64,000 nt of DNA, taken from positions 1,507,001 through 1,571,000 of the forward strand of contig NZ_VISL01000001.1 in assembly GCF_007827465.1 (NCBI RefSeq). The letters run 5' to 3'. The stretch comes from Dokdonia sp. Hel_I_53 (GTDB lineage Bacteria > Bacteroidota > Bacteroidia > Flavobacteriales > Flavobacteriaceae). Below, piece after piece: positions 8,501 through 17,190 of this stretch. The first letter of the stretch is position 1, and every line of letters begins with the position of its first letter. A model generated the notes under the pieces. That model worked only from the letters and a program-made list of their open reading frames with translations. It made no database searches and was not told where the DNA came from. The position numbers and the translations under genes were made by a program.

Positions 8501-11500
8501 ATTTAATTACTTGTAGTAGTTCTAAAGGTAAATCCATCTCATTTGCTGCAGGCCATATAGCCTGTCTATCTGACTGGATGGTTCCAAATGGAGTTGGCTC
8601 AAGTGGGACTTCAATTTGATAAAAGTTTGCACTAAGATCTGTCCCCATTCTCAAAAACCCAACAACAGTATCGTCATCTAGTCCATTTGTTCCATCATCT
8701 ACTAATGCTTCTGTATGCATAAACATTTTTAGATTTTCATATTGGCGCATGTCTAGGTTATAATATTTGTAAACACCACGGGCATCTTGAGCCTCTAGAT
8801 TATCAACCCTAATTGATAATGATTGTTCATTTTGTCGTACGTTAGTATTGTTATTGTTAAGCTGCTCTCTTACAACATTTGGAGGTAAATTGTAAGGTAC
8901 AGGCGATCGTGTTTCATTTGCTTCTATGTTTACAGCAGCTACTTCAAACAACGTGTTATCCATATTATCTATTCCTGTAGGCTCATTAGGGTCTAATGTC
9001 AAAAGATATCTTCTAAAATCACCACGGACTAAATCAAGAGTTCCAAAACGAAGCACAACTTCCTTACTCCATCCACTCATAAACATTCTCATGAAACGTA
9101 TTGATCTGAAGTCATTAATACCTCCCACTACTCTAGTCGATTGATTTATTGGTACACGAAATTGCACCCATCTGGTAGGAATTTGATTTCCGTTTTGGGC
9201 AGTAACTGTAAGTTGCCGAACATCTGTAACGAAGGGATTATTATCTATACTTAAGGATTGAGGATTTATAGGAATTTCATATTCAAAATATGCGTCTACA
9301 GTATTCATCGTATTATCGCGGTTTACATCCTCTACATCAGGGAATGTTGTAGACCCACGATTAGTCTGCGTTACTTCTACTGGGGAATTTCCTTGATTAT
9401 TATTGTAGTCGCGATACCTAGTTACGATTCCACCTTGGGCATTTATAAAGTAATTATAATTATCACCTGCAGGATCTGGTAGCCCAGCAAAGTTAGGGAA
9501 TTGAGTTGCCTCATCAATATCGTTAAGTCCATCATACCCTACGTCCTGATTTGCCCTCTCTTGACCCTCCGTATCAAAAGCATAGACTAGTGATTGGTTT
9601 GTAGGCACTTTCCCCCAAGCGGTAGGAGAAGTATCCTCAGTACCTCCTTCTTCTGGAAGTCCGTTTTCATATTGTTTACGACCATCTTTTAAAATATCTT
9701 CTGAAATACTACCTAGATTTATAGTAAGATTTCCACCAGGACTTGTTGTATCACCATCTCCATAAAATGGGTCTAGTAACCAAAACTCAACAAACTCTAC
9801 ATTAGCTTGTTCAAAATCTGTTGAAGTTAACTGTCTTGTAATTCCTCCAAAGTTTTGTTCAGGGTTCATCAATACACCATCCTGAGCGTCTGGACTAAAA
9901 TTGTAGGGACCTCTTTCTGAAGGGAAGTAAGCCAGGTCGAGTGTAAATAACGCTTGTGTCTGTCCAGCAACAATATCTTGTTGAGGAAAAATTTCATCTC
10001 TAAAAACACGTCGAGTTTCTGGTAAAGAAACATCATCATCTGATATTCCATCGGGTCGCTGTGCGTTGTAAAATATAGGATCTATTGTATACCAAGCAAA
10101 TTTTGCGCGTCGATAGCCCGCATCAAGATCTCCATTTCCAAATTCTCCGCCGAAACCAATCGGAGGAGAAGATAAATTCCACTGTAAAGGCCCACCTATA
10201 TCTATTGATGTTTGAGAACCCTCAAAATCATCTACATAAGAGGTTGCTTCACCATTAAAATCAGTTCTATTAGGTTGTCCTGGTAATAGATATGCTACTT
10301 CACCTCTTACTGATAAGTTTGAAGGAACGTCTGTATCAATATTTGGTAATTTATTCACCCAACGCGTTAAGAATGGTAACTCTGTAGAATAGCTTGTGTT
10401 TAATCCAAATATCGTATTGTTAATTGGCTCAAAACTATACGTAGCCTTCTGAGTAAGTGGCTGCTCATTTAGATTCAAAAAAGTTCCTCCTACAATAAAG
10501 TTCTCATTAAATTGGTGCTCTACATTAATTCCAGTAAAGCGTTTGTTTTGTTGTCCAAAAATGGTGTTATTTTCTACAGAAGCAGAGATAGGTATTCCAG
10601 AGGCTTCGAGTGATTTATCTAAAATTATAACTCGTCCTAATGCATAATTAACCGTATAATCTAGCCCCTCTGTCAACACCCTACCTCCAGCAGTAACCGT
10701 TACAGATCCCTGTGGAATATTAAAGGCGTTGAGTGGAATGCCTTGCTCTTGAGTAGATTTATAACGCCCTTTAAGTATAAATTTATTTTTCTCTGCGTTA
10801 TCCCTAGCAATAGTCTTTGTAGATTGATATAGCGAACTATATACGTACTTCTCTTGATGCGGGTTATAGGTAGTTGTATTCTCGTAGTTTTCTGAAGCAT
10901 CATTTATACTAAGTAAATCGAACAGGGTTTTTCCAAATGGCTCTACTGTTGTAAAAACAATACTCCCATTTTGAACGTGTACGGTGCGACCTGGTACAAA
11001 GTCAAAAAATCCATCTCCACCAATTTGTGGATCGCCAAACGTAGTTAGCCTATCTAAATTAAAAATTCTGAGCAATGTATTTGAGTCTAACGCACCTCTA
11101 TCAGCTTCACCAGCAGGGTCATTATTTGCACCGTCAAAAAGTGTGGGGACCGGAGCTCCCGCTACGGGTGTAATGTAGTTTAAAGGAGAAGGATCTGAAT
11201 ACACAATATTCATTCTAAAGCCTTCTTGTTCTAATTGAAATGCTCCTAATGGATAAATATTCTTCATCATCAGGTCCCAGACGGGTTCTTGAACACTTGT
11301 GAGATTACTTTTAAGCATCTTAACAACAAGATTCACAGGACTCCCTGCTTGTCCTGCTGGTATGACAGTATCTAAAATTCCGTCACCATCTGCATCTGGA
11401 CCGTTGAGTGCCCCGTCACCATTACGATCTGCGTCTGCATTATCTGCGATACCATCATTGTCTTCATCTGGTCTTACAACAGGGCTATCTGCATCTGCCA

Positions 11501-13007
11501 CATCTGGAATTCCATCTTCATCTGCATCAGGACGTGAACCTTCTGTAGCATTTACACCGTCGTTTGCAAACTCGCCCACCTGATACACTTGACCTCCTAC
11601 AGTATACTGAAAAGCAACGCCAAGTACTTCATCATTATTTAATCGCTGACTAAGGGATATGTAACCTAGCTCGGGATAAAGTGTAAATTGTGATAATTCT
11701 AGCTTCCTTGCATTCTCCAGAAGTACATAATCTGTACCATCTTGAACGTTAACGTTTCCAAATCCTTGCCCCACTGTAGCAACATCACGTATTGCAGGAG
11801 TTAATACTGATTGAACAGAAGAATCATTTATTCCTCTTGGGTTAAAATCATTATTTCGGTTATCAGGAAAGGCTCCAGGTGCGTTATTTATAAAACCGGC
11901 AGGAGCAGTGTCAAGTCCTATATTGTTTGGGTTAGATTCTCCTATATCTTGTATTGCTACGATGTTCCGAGCATTAGTAGTTTGGTTTTGTCTATTGGTA
12001 ATCCAGACTTCAACACGAGTTATTTGTATACCTTGGTTATTGATAAACGGATAATTCTCAAGGGCTTTATTATAATTATCTCTAAAATAATGGGATAAAA
12101 AGAAGTGGCGATTCTCATCATAATCAAGTGCTGGTACTTCAAAATCTTGAACAGTGGCACCTCCTTCTGAAGTTACCGTCTTAGGTTGAGACCTACTTTC
12201 TGAAAAGACAGCTGTTACTCTAGTTTTCCCAAATTGTAACTCTGTCTTCACCCCAAAAAGACTTTGCGAGCCTTGAATCAAAGCGCTATTAAGTGGCATA
12301 GCAATATTACCCACTTCAATCTTTTGGATAATATCATCTTCTGTAGGTGTGTATTCTAATTTTACTTGATTTTGAAAATTGAAGGTTGACTCTGTATCAT
12401 AATTTGCTATTACTTGTAAGCGCTCTCCTACTTGCCCTAATAAGCTTAAACTAATCCGTTGGTCAAAATCAAATGTAAAATTCCTTCTATTTCTAGGTGA
12501 AAATGCAGGATTATCTTGCTTCGTAAAAAGCAAGCCTAGATCCATTTCTACAGAGCCCTGTGGTATAAATTCTATCTTATCTCCGCCAAAAATGGTTTGA
12601 AACAAATCACTCTTAACATAAAATACAGGTAATAGATTTTTTTGAGCCTCTTTTCCTTCTTCAGTTTTTCCATCTAAAGCAATCACTTTACTTCTAAAAT
12701 AATCACGCATCTGCTCATCTCGCACACGCCGTTCATACTCCTCCGGAGTTAAAATGAGCGGATATGAAACACTAAAGGAGCCTAACTCTTCTGTATACAC
12801 ATACCGATCTAACTCTACATCATAAGTGTATTTTGAAACTATACTATTGGGATTAGGCAAAGAAAGACTTCCTAATGAGAATGTTGTAGAAGTAGAGTCT
12901 CTTACCGTTTCTTGTTCTTGCCCTGAAACATTCGTTTTACTTAGAAAAATAACTAAGAAACAACAGAATATTGGAATTCGAATATTCGAGTAGATGATTG
13001 ATTTCAA
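5532..13007 (-). CDS. sprA: SprA, outer-membrane translocon of the type IX secretion / gliding machinery
   Basis: The predicted protein has 2491 residues, in the size range of SprA, the giant 36-strand barrel through which type IX substrates leave the periplasm. The start is a TTG at 13007: no ATG gives a better N-terminus, and a signal-like hydrophobic stretch (about residues 9-29, ending near VSGQ) follows directly. The body shows repeated barrel strands and the conserved blocks FDQRISLSLLGQVGERL and KVEYTPTEDDIIQKIEVGN-like sequence. Residues about 484-550 hold Asp-rich DxDxDGxxD repeats resembling thrombospondin type 3 calcium-binding loops. The gene follows ruvA by 7 bases and precedes gcvH. 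Confidence 0.95.
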   Translation of the reverse strand: MKSIIYSNIRIPIFCCFLVIFLSKTNVSGQEQETVRDSTSTTFSLGSLSLPNPNSIVSKYTYDVELDRYVYTEELGSFSVSYPLILTPEEYERRVRDEQMRDYFRSKVIALDGKTEEGKEAQKNLLPVFYVKSDLFQTIFGGDKIEFIPQGSVEMDLGLLFTKQDNPAFSPRNRRNFTFDFDQRISLSLLGQVGERLQVIANYDTESTFNFQNQVKLEYTPTEDDIIQKIEVGNIAMPLNSALIQGSQSLFGVKTELQFGKTRVTAVFSESRSQPKTVTSEGGATVQDFEVPALDYDENRHFFLSHYFRDNYNKALENYPFINNQGIQITRVEVWITNRQNQTTNARNIVAIQDIGESNPNNIGLDTAPAGFINNAPGAFPDNRNNDFNPRGINDSSVQSVLTPAIRDVATVGQGFGNVNVQDGTDYVLLENARKLELSQFTLYPELGYISLSQRLNNDEVLGVAFQYTVGGQVYQVGEFANDGVNATEGSRPDADEDGIPDVADADSPVVRPDEDNDGIADNADADRNGDGALNGPDADGDGILDTVIPAGQAGSPVNLVVKMLKSNLTSVQEPVWDLMMKNIYPLGAFQLEQEGFRMNIVYSDPSPLNYITPVAGAPVPTLFDGANNDPAGEADRGALDSNTLLRIFNLDRLTTFGDPQIGGDGFFDFVPGRTVHVQNGSIVFTTVEPFGKTLFDLLSINDASENYENTTTYNPHQEKYVYSSLYQSTKTIARDNAEKNKFILKGRYKSTQEQGIPLNAFNIPQGSVTVTAGGRVLTEGLDYTVNYALGRVIILDKSLEASGIPISASVENNTIFGQQNKRFTGINVEHQFNENFIVGGTFLNLNEQPLTQKATYSFEPINNTIFGLNTSYSTELPFLTRWVNKLPNIDTDVPSNLSVRGEVAYLLPGQPNRTDFNGEATSYVDDFEGSQTSIDIGGPLQWNLSSPPIGFGGEFGNGDLDAGYRRAKFAWYTIDPIFYNAQRPDGISDDDVSLPETRRVFRDEIFPQQDIVAGQTQALFTLDLAYFPSERGPYNFSPDAQDGVLMNPEQNFGGITRQLTSTDFEQANVEFVEFWLLDPFYGDGDTTSPGGNLTINLGSISEDILKDGRKQYENGLPEEGGTEDTSPTAWGKVPTNQSLVYAFDTEGQERANQDVGYDGLNDIDEATQFPNFAGLPDPAGDNYNYFINAQGGIVTRYRDYNNNQGNSPVEVTQTNRGSTTFPDVEDVNRDNTMNTVDAYFEYEIPINPQSLSIDNNPFVTDVRQLTVTAQNGNQIPTRWVQFRVPINQSTRVVGGINDFRSIRFMRMFMSGWSKEVVLRFGTLDLVRGDFRRYLLTLDPNEPTGIDNMDNTLFEVAAVNIEANETRSPVPYNLPPNVVREQLNNNNTNVRQNEQSLSIRVDNLEAQDARGVYKYYNLDMRQYENLKMFMHTEALVDDGTNGLDDDTVVGFLRMGTDLSANFYQIEVPLEPTPFGTIQSDRQAIWPAANEMDLPLELLQVIKSKVIAGDVNPDPDAITYFDQDGERIMDAENKCYEEGELRVGIKGLPSFGDIRTIMLGVKNGNPESNQGSCFSSELGAEVWFNELRLSELSNDAGYAGVVSLDANVADFANVSATGRVSSVGFGSVDQNAGERSLEDVVQYDVVTNLNAGQLLPKKWGLQLPLNYAVGEESITPKYDPLYEDVELDQVLDNAESDEQRANIKDYAIDYTRRQSFNAIGVRKNRTSEKKPKPYDIENLTFSYSYSQVDHKDFEIEQSQDQNVRLGGTYSFAFTPKPIEPFAKNDSLFIGKYYQFLKDINFNYLPSNLALQSNITRQYNEQKFRDIFANEGDIEIPKLFQRNYLFDWGYAVDFPITKSLRLNYNVNHNRIVRNYLDKDGAPAFIDASGQEVDGYGLYNGFFDTGTPDTHFGVLQLNYDLPFEKFPFLDWATSTYSYTANYRWQRGSQQLQTLVDENGNDIPSIGNSVENANTHAINSTLDMEKLYKYVGLTKRKKEKPNAKRPRGLPSPEDDKKPLNKKGEKEGAVVAETSGLSTSDKALNTGVSLLTAIKKIQITYKEDHGTYLPGYLPSIGFAGSLKPTAGFIFGSQAEVRELAARNGWLTLFQNFNEQYREIESRNLAIQARVGLLKDLDIDLNMNRVFQENYQENYRVDPTTLTYESLSGNSFGRFNISTILLGTAFNESTSDFSSTFDNFRENRLAVANRLATEFYGGESFNRDENGYPEGFGRTNQKVLLPAFLSAYSGTDVSKTDTGFLRSVPLPNWNIKYTGLMNLKWFKDRFKRFSLQHGYTAGYAVNNFQTNLAYNRNTDDDPATAQRDQAGNFINKTLLGAVTLTEQFTPLVRFDFEMKNSVKILAELKRDRALGLSFDNNLLTEIKGNEYTLGLGYRIKDLRFVTNFGGSKKVLKSDLNFKADLSLRQNETIIRYLDIDNSQTTAGQDIYGLRFTADYALSKNLTALFFYDHTFSTFAISTAFPQTTIRSGFTLRYNFGN

Positions 13008-13014
13008 AATAGGC

Positions 13015-13596
13015 TTACAGTTTTTTAAGTGCTTGCTTGATAATTGACTCTACGGTAGCATCAGGATACTCCTTCAAAATAGCGCTACAAACTTTTTCTG
13101 CTTGTTTACGCATAAAGCCTAATGTTTCTAATGCAGATAACGCCTCTTCTTTGTTTGTATTGCTTAGTATGGCACTTTCGGTAGATATATCATAAACTTT
13201 GATAATTTTATCTTTAAGATCTAAAATTACTCGTTGCGCTGTCTTAGCCCCAATGCCTTTTATACTTTGTATAGTGGCAACATCATTAGATGCGATAGCT
13301 TGTTTTATTTGATTGGGGTCTAATGATGATAACATCGTACGAGCAGTACTTGCTCCTATACCAGAAACAGATAACAAAAGTCTAAAAATCTCACGTTCCA
13401 TGGCATCAACAAACCCGAATAATGTGTGACTATCTTCCTTTACTTGTAAATGAGTAAATAACCGTAAGTTTTCTTCAACACCTAGTTGCCCAAAGGTGTA
13501 TAATGAAATATTAATAAAATACCCTACCCCATTGCAATCTAAAACAACATGAGTTGGGTTTTTTTCTATAAGTCTTCCGCTAAGATGGGTGATCAT
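13015..13596 (-). CDS. ruvA: Holliday junction branch-migration protein RuvA
   Basis: The predicted protein has 193 residues, slightly shorter than the 203-residue E. coli protein. The N-terminal OB-fold begins MITHLSGRLIEK and includes VVLDCNGVGYFI. The helix-hairpin-helix region shows LLSVSGIGASTARTML and IQSIKGIGAKTAQRVI, which contact the junction DNA, and the small C-terminal domain that binds RuvB follows (EALSALETLGF). It works as a tetramer with RuvB, encoded about 8 kb away at 20953-21975. It is the first gene of a tight unit with sprA, 7 bases apart. Confidence 0.95.
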   Translation of the reverse strand: MITHLSGRLIEKNPTHVVLDCNGVGYFINISLYTFGQLGVEENLRLFTHLQVKEDSHTLFGFVDAMEREIFRLLLSVSGIGASTARTMLSSLDPNQIKQAIASNDVATIQSIKGIGAKTAQRVILDLKDKIIKVYDISTESAILSNTNKEEALSALETLGFMRKQAEKVCSAILKEYPDATVESIIKQALKKL

Positions 13597-13660
13597 TTAA
13601 CAATTTATTAAGGATCGTAAATGTAAGAAAATAATGTGTAGATGAGTGGTTATTTTAAGT

Positions 13661-13682
13661 TTACGCTTTCGCGAAAGCGTAA
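13661..13682. repeat. Palindromic repeat upstream of ruvA
   Basis: A 22-base perfect palindrome contains the GCTTTCGCGAAAGC core at 13665-13678, about 65 bases before the ruvA start. It is non-coding and one of seven intact copies in the window. Confidence 0.75.
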
Positions 13683-13757
13683 GAGAAAAAACTTCTATAG
13701 AACTAGGTGTTATTTAAGCCATTTACAACATCATGTATAGAAAGAGTTATTCCCATA

Positions 13758-13796
13758 AAAAATGGAGGTAAAACATATGTTTCACCTCCATTTTAT
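13758..13796 (-). terminator. Terminator of maeB
   Basis: The arms AATGGAGGT (13761-13769) and ACCTCCATT are extended through an AAACATATGTTT centre to give a long stem. On the minus strand it is followed by T residues and lies 26 bases past the maeB stop. It separates maeB from ruvA. Confidence 0.75.
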
Positions 13797-13821
13797 TACT
13801 AAAAATCGTTTTGAAAATAAG

Positions 13822-16119
13822 CTATTCTTTACTTAACTTCTCTTCTAGATGCTTCTTTTTTTGAGCATCAATTACCGTTATGGCCGCCATATGTACCATT
13901 TCATCAACACTTGCTCCTAATTGCAATACGTGAACAGGCTTACGCATGCCTAACATGATTGGACCAATGTTATCTGCCTTTTCTAGCTCTTTGATCATTT
14001 TATAGGTGATATTTGCACTATCTATATTAGAAAAAACTAAGGTATTTACTTTTTTTCCTGCTAGTTTTGAAAATGGAAATTTACTCTGTAACATCCTTCT
14101 ATTTAGAGCAAAATCTGCCTGTACTTCTCCATCTACTATGAGATCTGGTTGGTAACGATGGAGGTAAGAAACCGCATCACGCACTCCCGACGCCCGCTCA
14201 TTTGTTGAAGACCCAAAGTTAGAGTAACTCACCATAGCGATTACTGGCTCTAATCCAAACATTTTTACTGTAGCAGCGGTCATTTGAGTAATATTTGCAA
14301 GCTCTTTAGACGTTGGATTAATATTTATAGAAGTATCTGCTAGAAATAATGGTCCACGTGAGGTAACCATTAGATTACAAGCTGCCACTTTCTTTACTCC
14401 TGGAGCAACCCCTATAACCTCTAATACTGGTTTTACTACAGATGGATAGCTACGACTATACCCTGAGAGCATACCATCTGCATCACCTTCACTCACCATC
14501 ATTGCGGCAAAGTAATTACGTTGTCGCATTAACTTTTGAGCTTCATACAGAGTAATTCCTTTACGCTTTCTTGCTTGCCAATAGATCTCTCCATAGGCAT
14601 TCACTTTAGAAAGCTCTTCACTAGATTTCGGATCAATTATTTCTACATCTGCCTCAAACCCAATTTCTGATTTTAATTCTAAAATAGTTTCTCTATCCCC
14701 GAGAAGTACAGGTATAGCGATACCTTCTTCATTAACTATTTGAGCAGCCTTTAAAACATCGAGTTGGTCTGACTCTGCAAATACAACACGCTTTGGGCTT
14801 CTTCGTGCACGCTCCATGAGCAAACGTTGGATTTTATTATCATCGCCCATACGTTCTAAAAGCTCATCTCTATATACATCCCAATCTTCAATAGGATGTT
14901 GTGCTACTCCACTCTCCATCGCTGCCTTTGCAACGGCTGGCGGAACAGTTTCAATCAATCTTGGATCAAATGGTTTTGGGATAATATAATCTCTACCAAA
15001 TGTAAATCGCGTCTCTCCGTATGCAATATTTACTTGTTCTGGCACAGGTTCTTTAGCCAGCCTTGCAAGTGCTTTTACTGCTGCCATCTTCATCTCTTCA
15101 TTGATAGCTGTTGCTCTTACATCTAAGGCTCCTCTAAAAATAAATGGGAAACCTAATACATTGTTCACCTGATTAGGATGATCTGATCTTCCAGTCGCAA
15201 AAATAATGTCTTCCCTAGCCGCTGTCGCTACCTCATAAGAGACCTCTGGAGTAGGGTTTGCCATTGCAAATACAATAGGATCATGCGCCATAGAGCGTAA
15301 CATATCTGAAGTAACGAGGTTACCCACTGATAGTCCTAAAAAAACATCTGCACCCTTGAGCGCTTCTGCTAAAGAGCTATAGCGTTCCTTAGATTTAAAT
15401 TGCTTCTGCCAAGGGTCAATATCTTCCCTGTCATCTCTCAATAAACCCTCTATGTCAAACATTGCAATGTTCTCTATCCTTGCGCCGAGTAACACATAAA
15501 GTTTTGCGCAGGATATAGCTGCACTTCCCGCTCCTGAAATAACAAAACGAACTTCTTCTATTTTCTTATTTGCAAGCTCTAGTGCATTAATTAATGCGGC
15601 AGCAGATATTATCGCAGTACCGTGTTGATCATCGTGCATTACAGGAATATTCAACTCTTCTTTAAGCCTACGCTCTATTTCAAAAGCCTCTGGAGCTTTT
15701 ATATCTTCTAAGTTGATACCTCCAAATGTTGGTGCAATGTTTTTTACGGTTTCTATAAAAGAGTCTACGTTCTTAGTATCTACTTCTATATCAAAAACAT
15801 CAATCCCTGCAAAAATTTTAAACAGAAGTCCTTTTCCCTCCATCACAGGTTTAGATGCTTCAGGCCCTATATCTCCAAGACCTAATACAGCAGTACCATT
15901 TGAAATTACTGCAACAAGATTCCCTTTTGCTGTATATTTATATACGTTTTCTATATTCTTTTCTATCTCAAGACAAGGTTCTGCAACCCCAGGCGAATAT
16001 GCAAGCGCAAGATCTCTCTGACTTGAATATTTTTTTGTAGGAACAACTGCAATTTTACCTGGTGTTGGCTTTGCATGATACTCAAGTGCCTCTCTTCTTT
16101 TGTTATTGTCTTTACTCAT
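13822..16119 (-). CDS. maeB: NADP-dependent malic enzyme with C-terminal phosphotransacetylase-like domain
   Basis: The predicted protein has 765 residues, the standard length of the MaeB hybrid enzyme. The N-terminal half (about 1-410) is the malic enzyme: YSPGVAEPCLEI, GLGDIGPEASKPVMEGKG, HDDQHGTAI and the nucleotide-binding VISGAGSAAI. It oxidatively decarboxylates malate to pyruvate, giving NADPH. The C-terminal part (about 430-760) resembles phosphotransacetylase (VFAESDQLDVLKAA, DGMLSGYSRSYP) and in characterised homologues serves regulation by acetyl-CoA rather than catalysis. It stands as a single transcription unit with its own terminator. Confidence 0.95.
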   Translation of the reverse strand: MSKDNNKRREALEYHAKPTPGKIAVVPTKKYSSQRDLALAYSPGVAEPCLEIEKNIENVYKYTAKGNLVAVISNGTAVLGLGDIGPEASKPVMEGKGLLFKIFAGIDVFDIEVDTKNVDSFIETVKNIAPTFGGINLEDIKAPEAFEIERRLKEELNIPVMHDDQHGTAIISAAALINALELANKKIEEVRFVISGAGSAAISCAKLYVLLGARIENIAMFDIEGLLRDDREDIDPWQKQFKSKERYSSLAEALKGADVFLGLSVGNLVTSDMLRSMAHDPIVFAMANPTPEVSYEVATAAREDIIFATGRSDHPNQVNNVLGFPFIFRGALDVRATAINEEMKMAAVKALARLAKEPVPEQVNIAYGETRFTFGRDYIIPKPFDPRLIETVPPAVAKAAMESGVAQHPIEDWDVYRDELLERMGDDNKIQRLLMERARRSPKRVVFAESDQLDVLKAAQIVNEEGIAIPVLLGDRETILELKSEIGFEADVEIIDPKSSEELSKVNAYGEIYWQARKRKGITLYEAQKLMRQRNYFAAMMVSEGDADGMLSGYSRSYPSVVKPVLEVIGVAPGVKKVAACNLMVTSRGPLFLADTSININPTSKELANITQMTAATVKMFGLEPVIAMVSYSNFGSSTNERASGVRDAVSYLHRYQPDLIVDGEVQADFALNRRMLQSKFPFSKLAGKKVNTLVFSNIDSANITYKMIKELEKADNIGPIMLGMRKPVHVLQLGASVDEMVHMAAITVIDAQKKKHLEEKLSKE

Positions 16120-16205
16120 ATACTGGCTATAGATTTCATAACAAAAATACAGATACTTGCGCGCTTATATAGAATTATCTTAGTATTAGTAATACATTGA
16201 CATGT

Positions 16206-17156
16206 CTACTTAAAATCCAGTAATTTTGTAAGGATATCTATATGTTGAGGAAGCCTACCTACGTGCTGTAGTTTAATAGCTGCGAGAGAAAGCGCAATTT
16301 TAAGTGATTTCTCTACACTATATCCCTTTATATGAGCAAATAAAAAACCACTCCAAAAGGCATCTCCTGCACCTGTAGCATCTAACACATTATCCACTCT
16401 TGCTGCCGGCAGTGCTATTATTTCTTTATGCTTCCGCGAAAATTTAACCCCCTCACTTCCTAGCGTTAAGCACACACTGCTTACGTTCATTTCATTATGA
16501 AAAAAATCAAAAATATCTTTATGTGATTTCTTTTCTCCAAATAAGCGTTCCATATCATCCTCACTAATTTTTACCAAAGGATCATAGGAGCAATATTCTT
16601 TAAAAACAGCCAGCGCTTGTTTTCTATTTTTCCAAATACGAGGCGAGTAATTAAGATCAATACTTAACGTACAGTCATGTTTAAACGCTTTATTAGCAAG
16701 CATTAAAATAGTTTGCTGCGCTGGATCTCTACTTAAAGCAAAGGCCGTAGTATGAAATATAGAAGTTTCTGAAAATAAAATTTCTGGAATTTGGTTGCCT
16801 AATATTTGAGTATCAGCATGTCTATAGGCAACAAAATCTGGTGTGCTGGTGGTTTTTGAGACAAAAATAACACTTGTAGGTGTGTCATTATCCACTCGTA
16901 TCAAGTCTGTTTGAACTCCATTATCTTTTAGCTTCTCTAACATATAGTTCCCAAACCCATCATCTCCTACCGTAGCAGCCAGCTTTACATTCATTCCTAG
17001 CCTAGCCAAGTTCATGGAAACGTTTGTAGGGCTTCCACCTAAGTATCTATGATAATCTCGAGTGTTGCTAATGGCAGCCTCATTTTGATGTCCTATAAAG
17101 TCAATAAGGATTTCTCCTGCGCAAATAATGTCTGTTTTACGAGTCATAATAGGCAT
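16206..17156 (-). CDS. PfkB-family sugar kinase (fructokinase-like)
   Basis: The predicted protein has 316 residues. It begins with the PfkB pattern ICAGEILIDFIG and GGSPTNVSMNLARLG and carries the second signature DNVLDATGAGDAFWSGFLFA, in which the GAGD motif supplies the catalytic Asp and anion hole. The family phosphorylates furanose sugars or nucleosides; NxxxNLARLG-type sequences with GGSP are common in fructokinases. The sugar transporter gene ends 34 bases upstream, so the pair likely imports and phosphorylates one sugar, with fructose or a sucrose product as candidates. Substrate is inference. An ATG three codons downstream (MTRKTD) is an alternative start. Confidence 0.85.
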   Translation of the reverse strand: MPIMTRKTDIICAGEILIDFIGHQNEAAISNTRDYHRYLGGSPTNVSMNLARLGMNVKLAATVGDDGFGNYMLEKLKDNGVQTDLIRVDNDTPTSVIFVSKTTSTPDFVAYRHADTQILGNQIPEILFSETSIFHTTAFALSRDPAQQTILMLANKAFKHDCTLSIDLNYSPRIWKNRKQALAVFKEYCSYDPLVKISEDDMERLFGEKKSHKDIFDFFHNEMNVSSVCLTLGSEGVKFSRKHKEIIALPAARVDNVLDATGAGDAFWSGFLFAHIKGYSVEKSLKIALSLAAIKLQHVGRLPQHIDILTKLLDFK

Positions 17157-17190
17157 ATTTATCTTTTAATTTAAAATATTACATTTCATA

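Noticed and set aside
10700..10903. Minus-strand open frame inside sprA in another frame
   Set aside because: Fully contained in sprA with no start signal or motif; the sprA frame is continuous here.
14896..15126. Cysteine-rich plus-strand open frame opposite maeB
   Set aside because: It is antisense to a highly conserved enzyme and has no features of its own.
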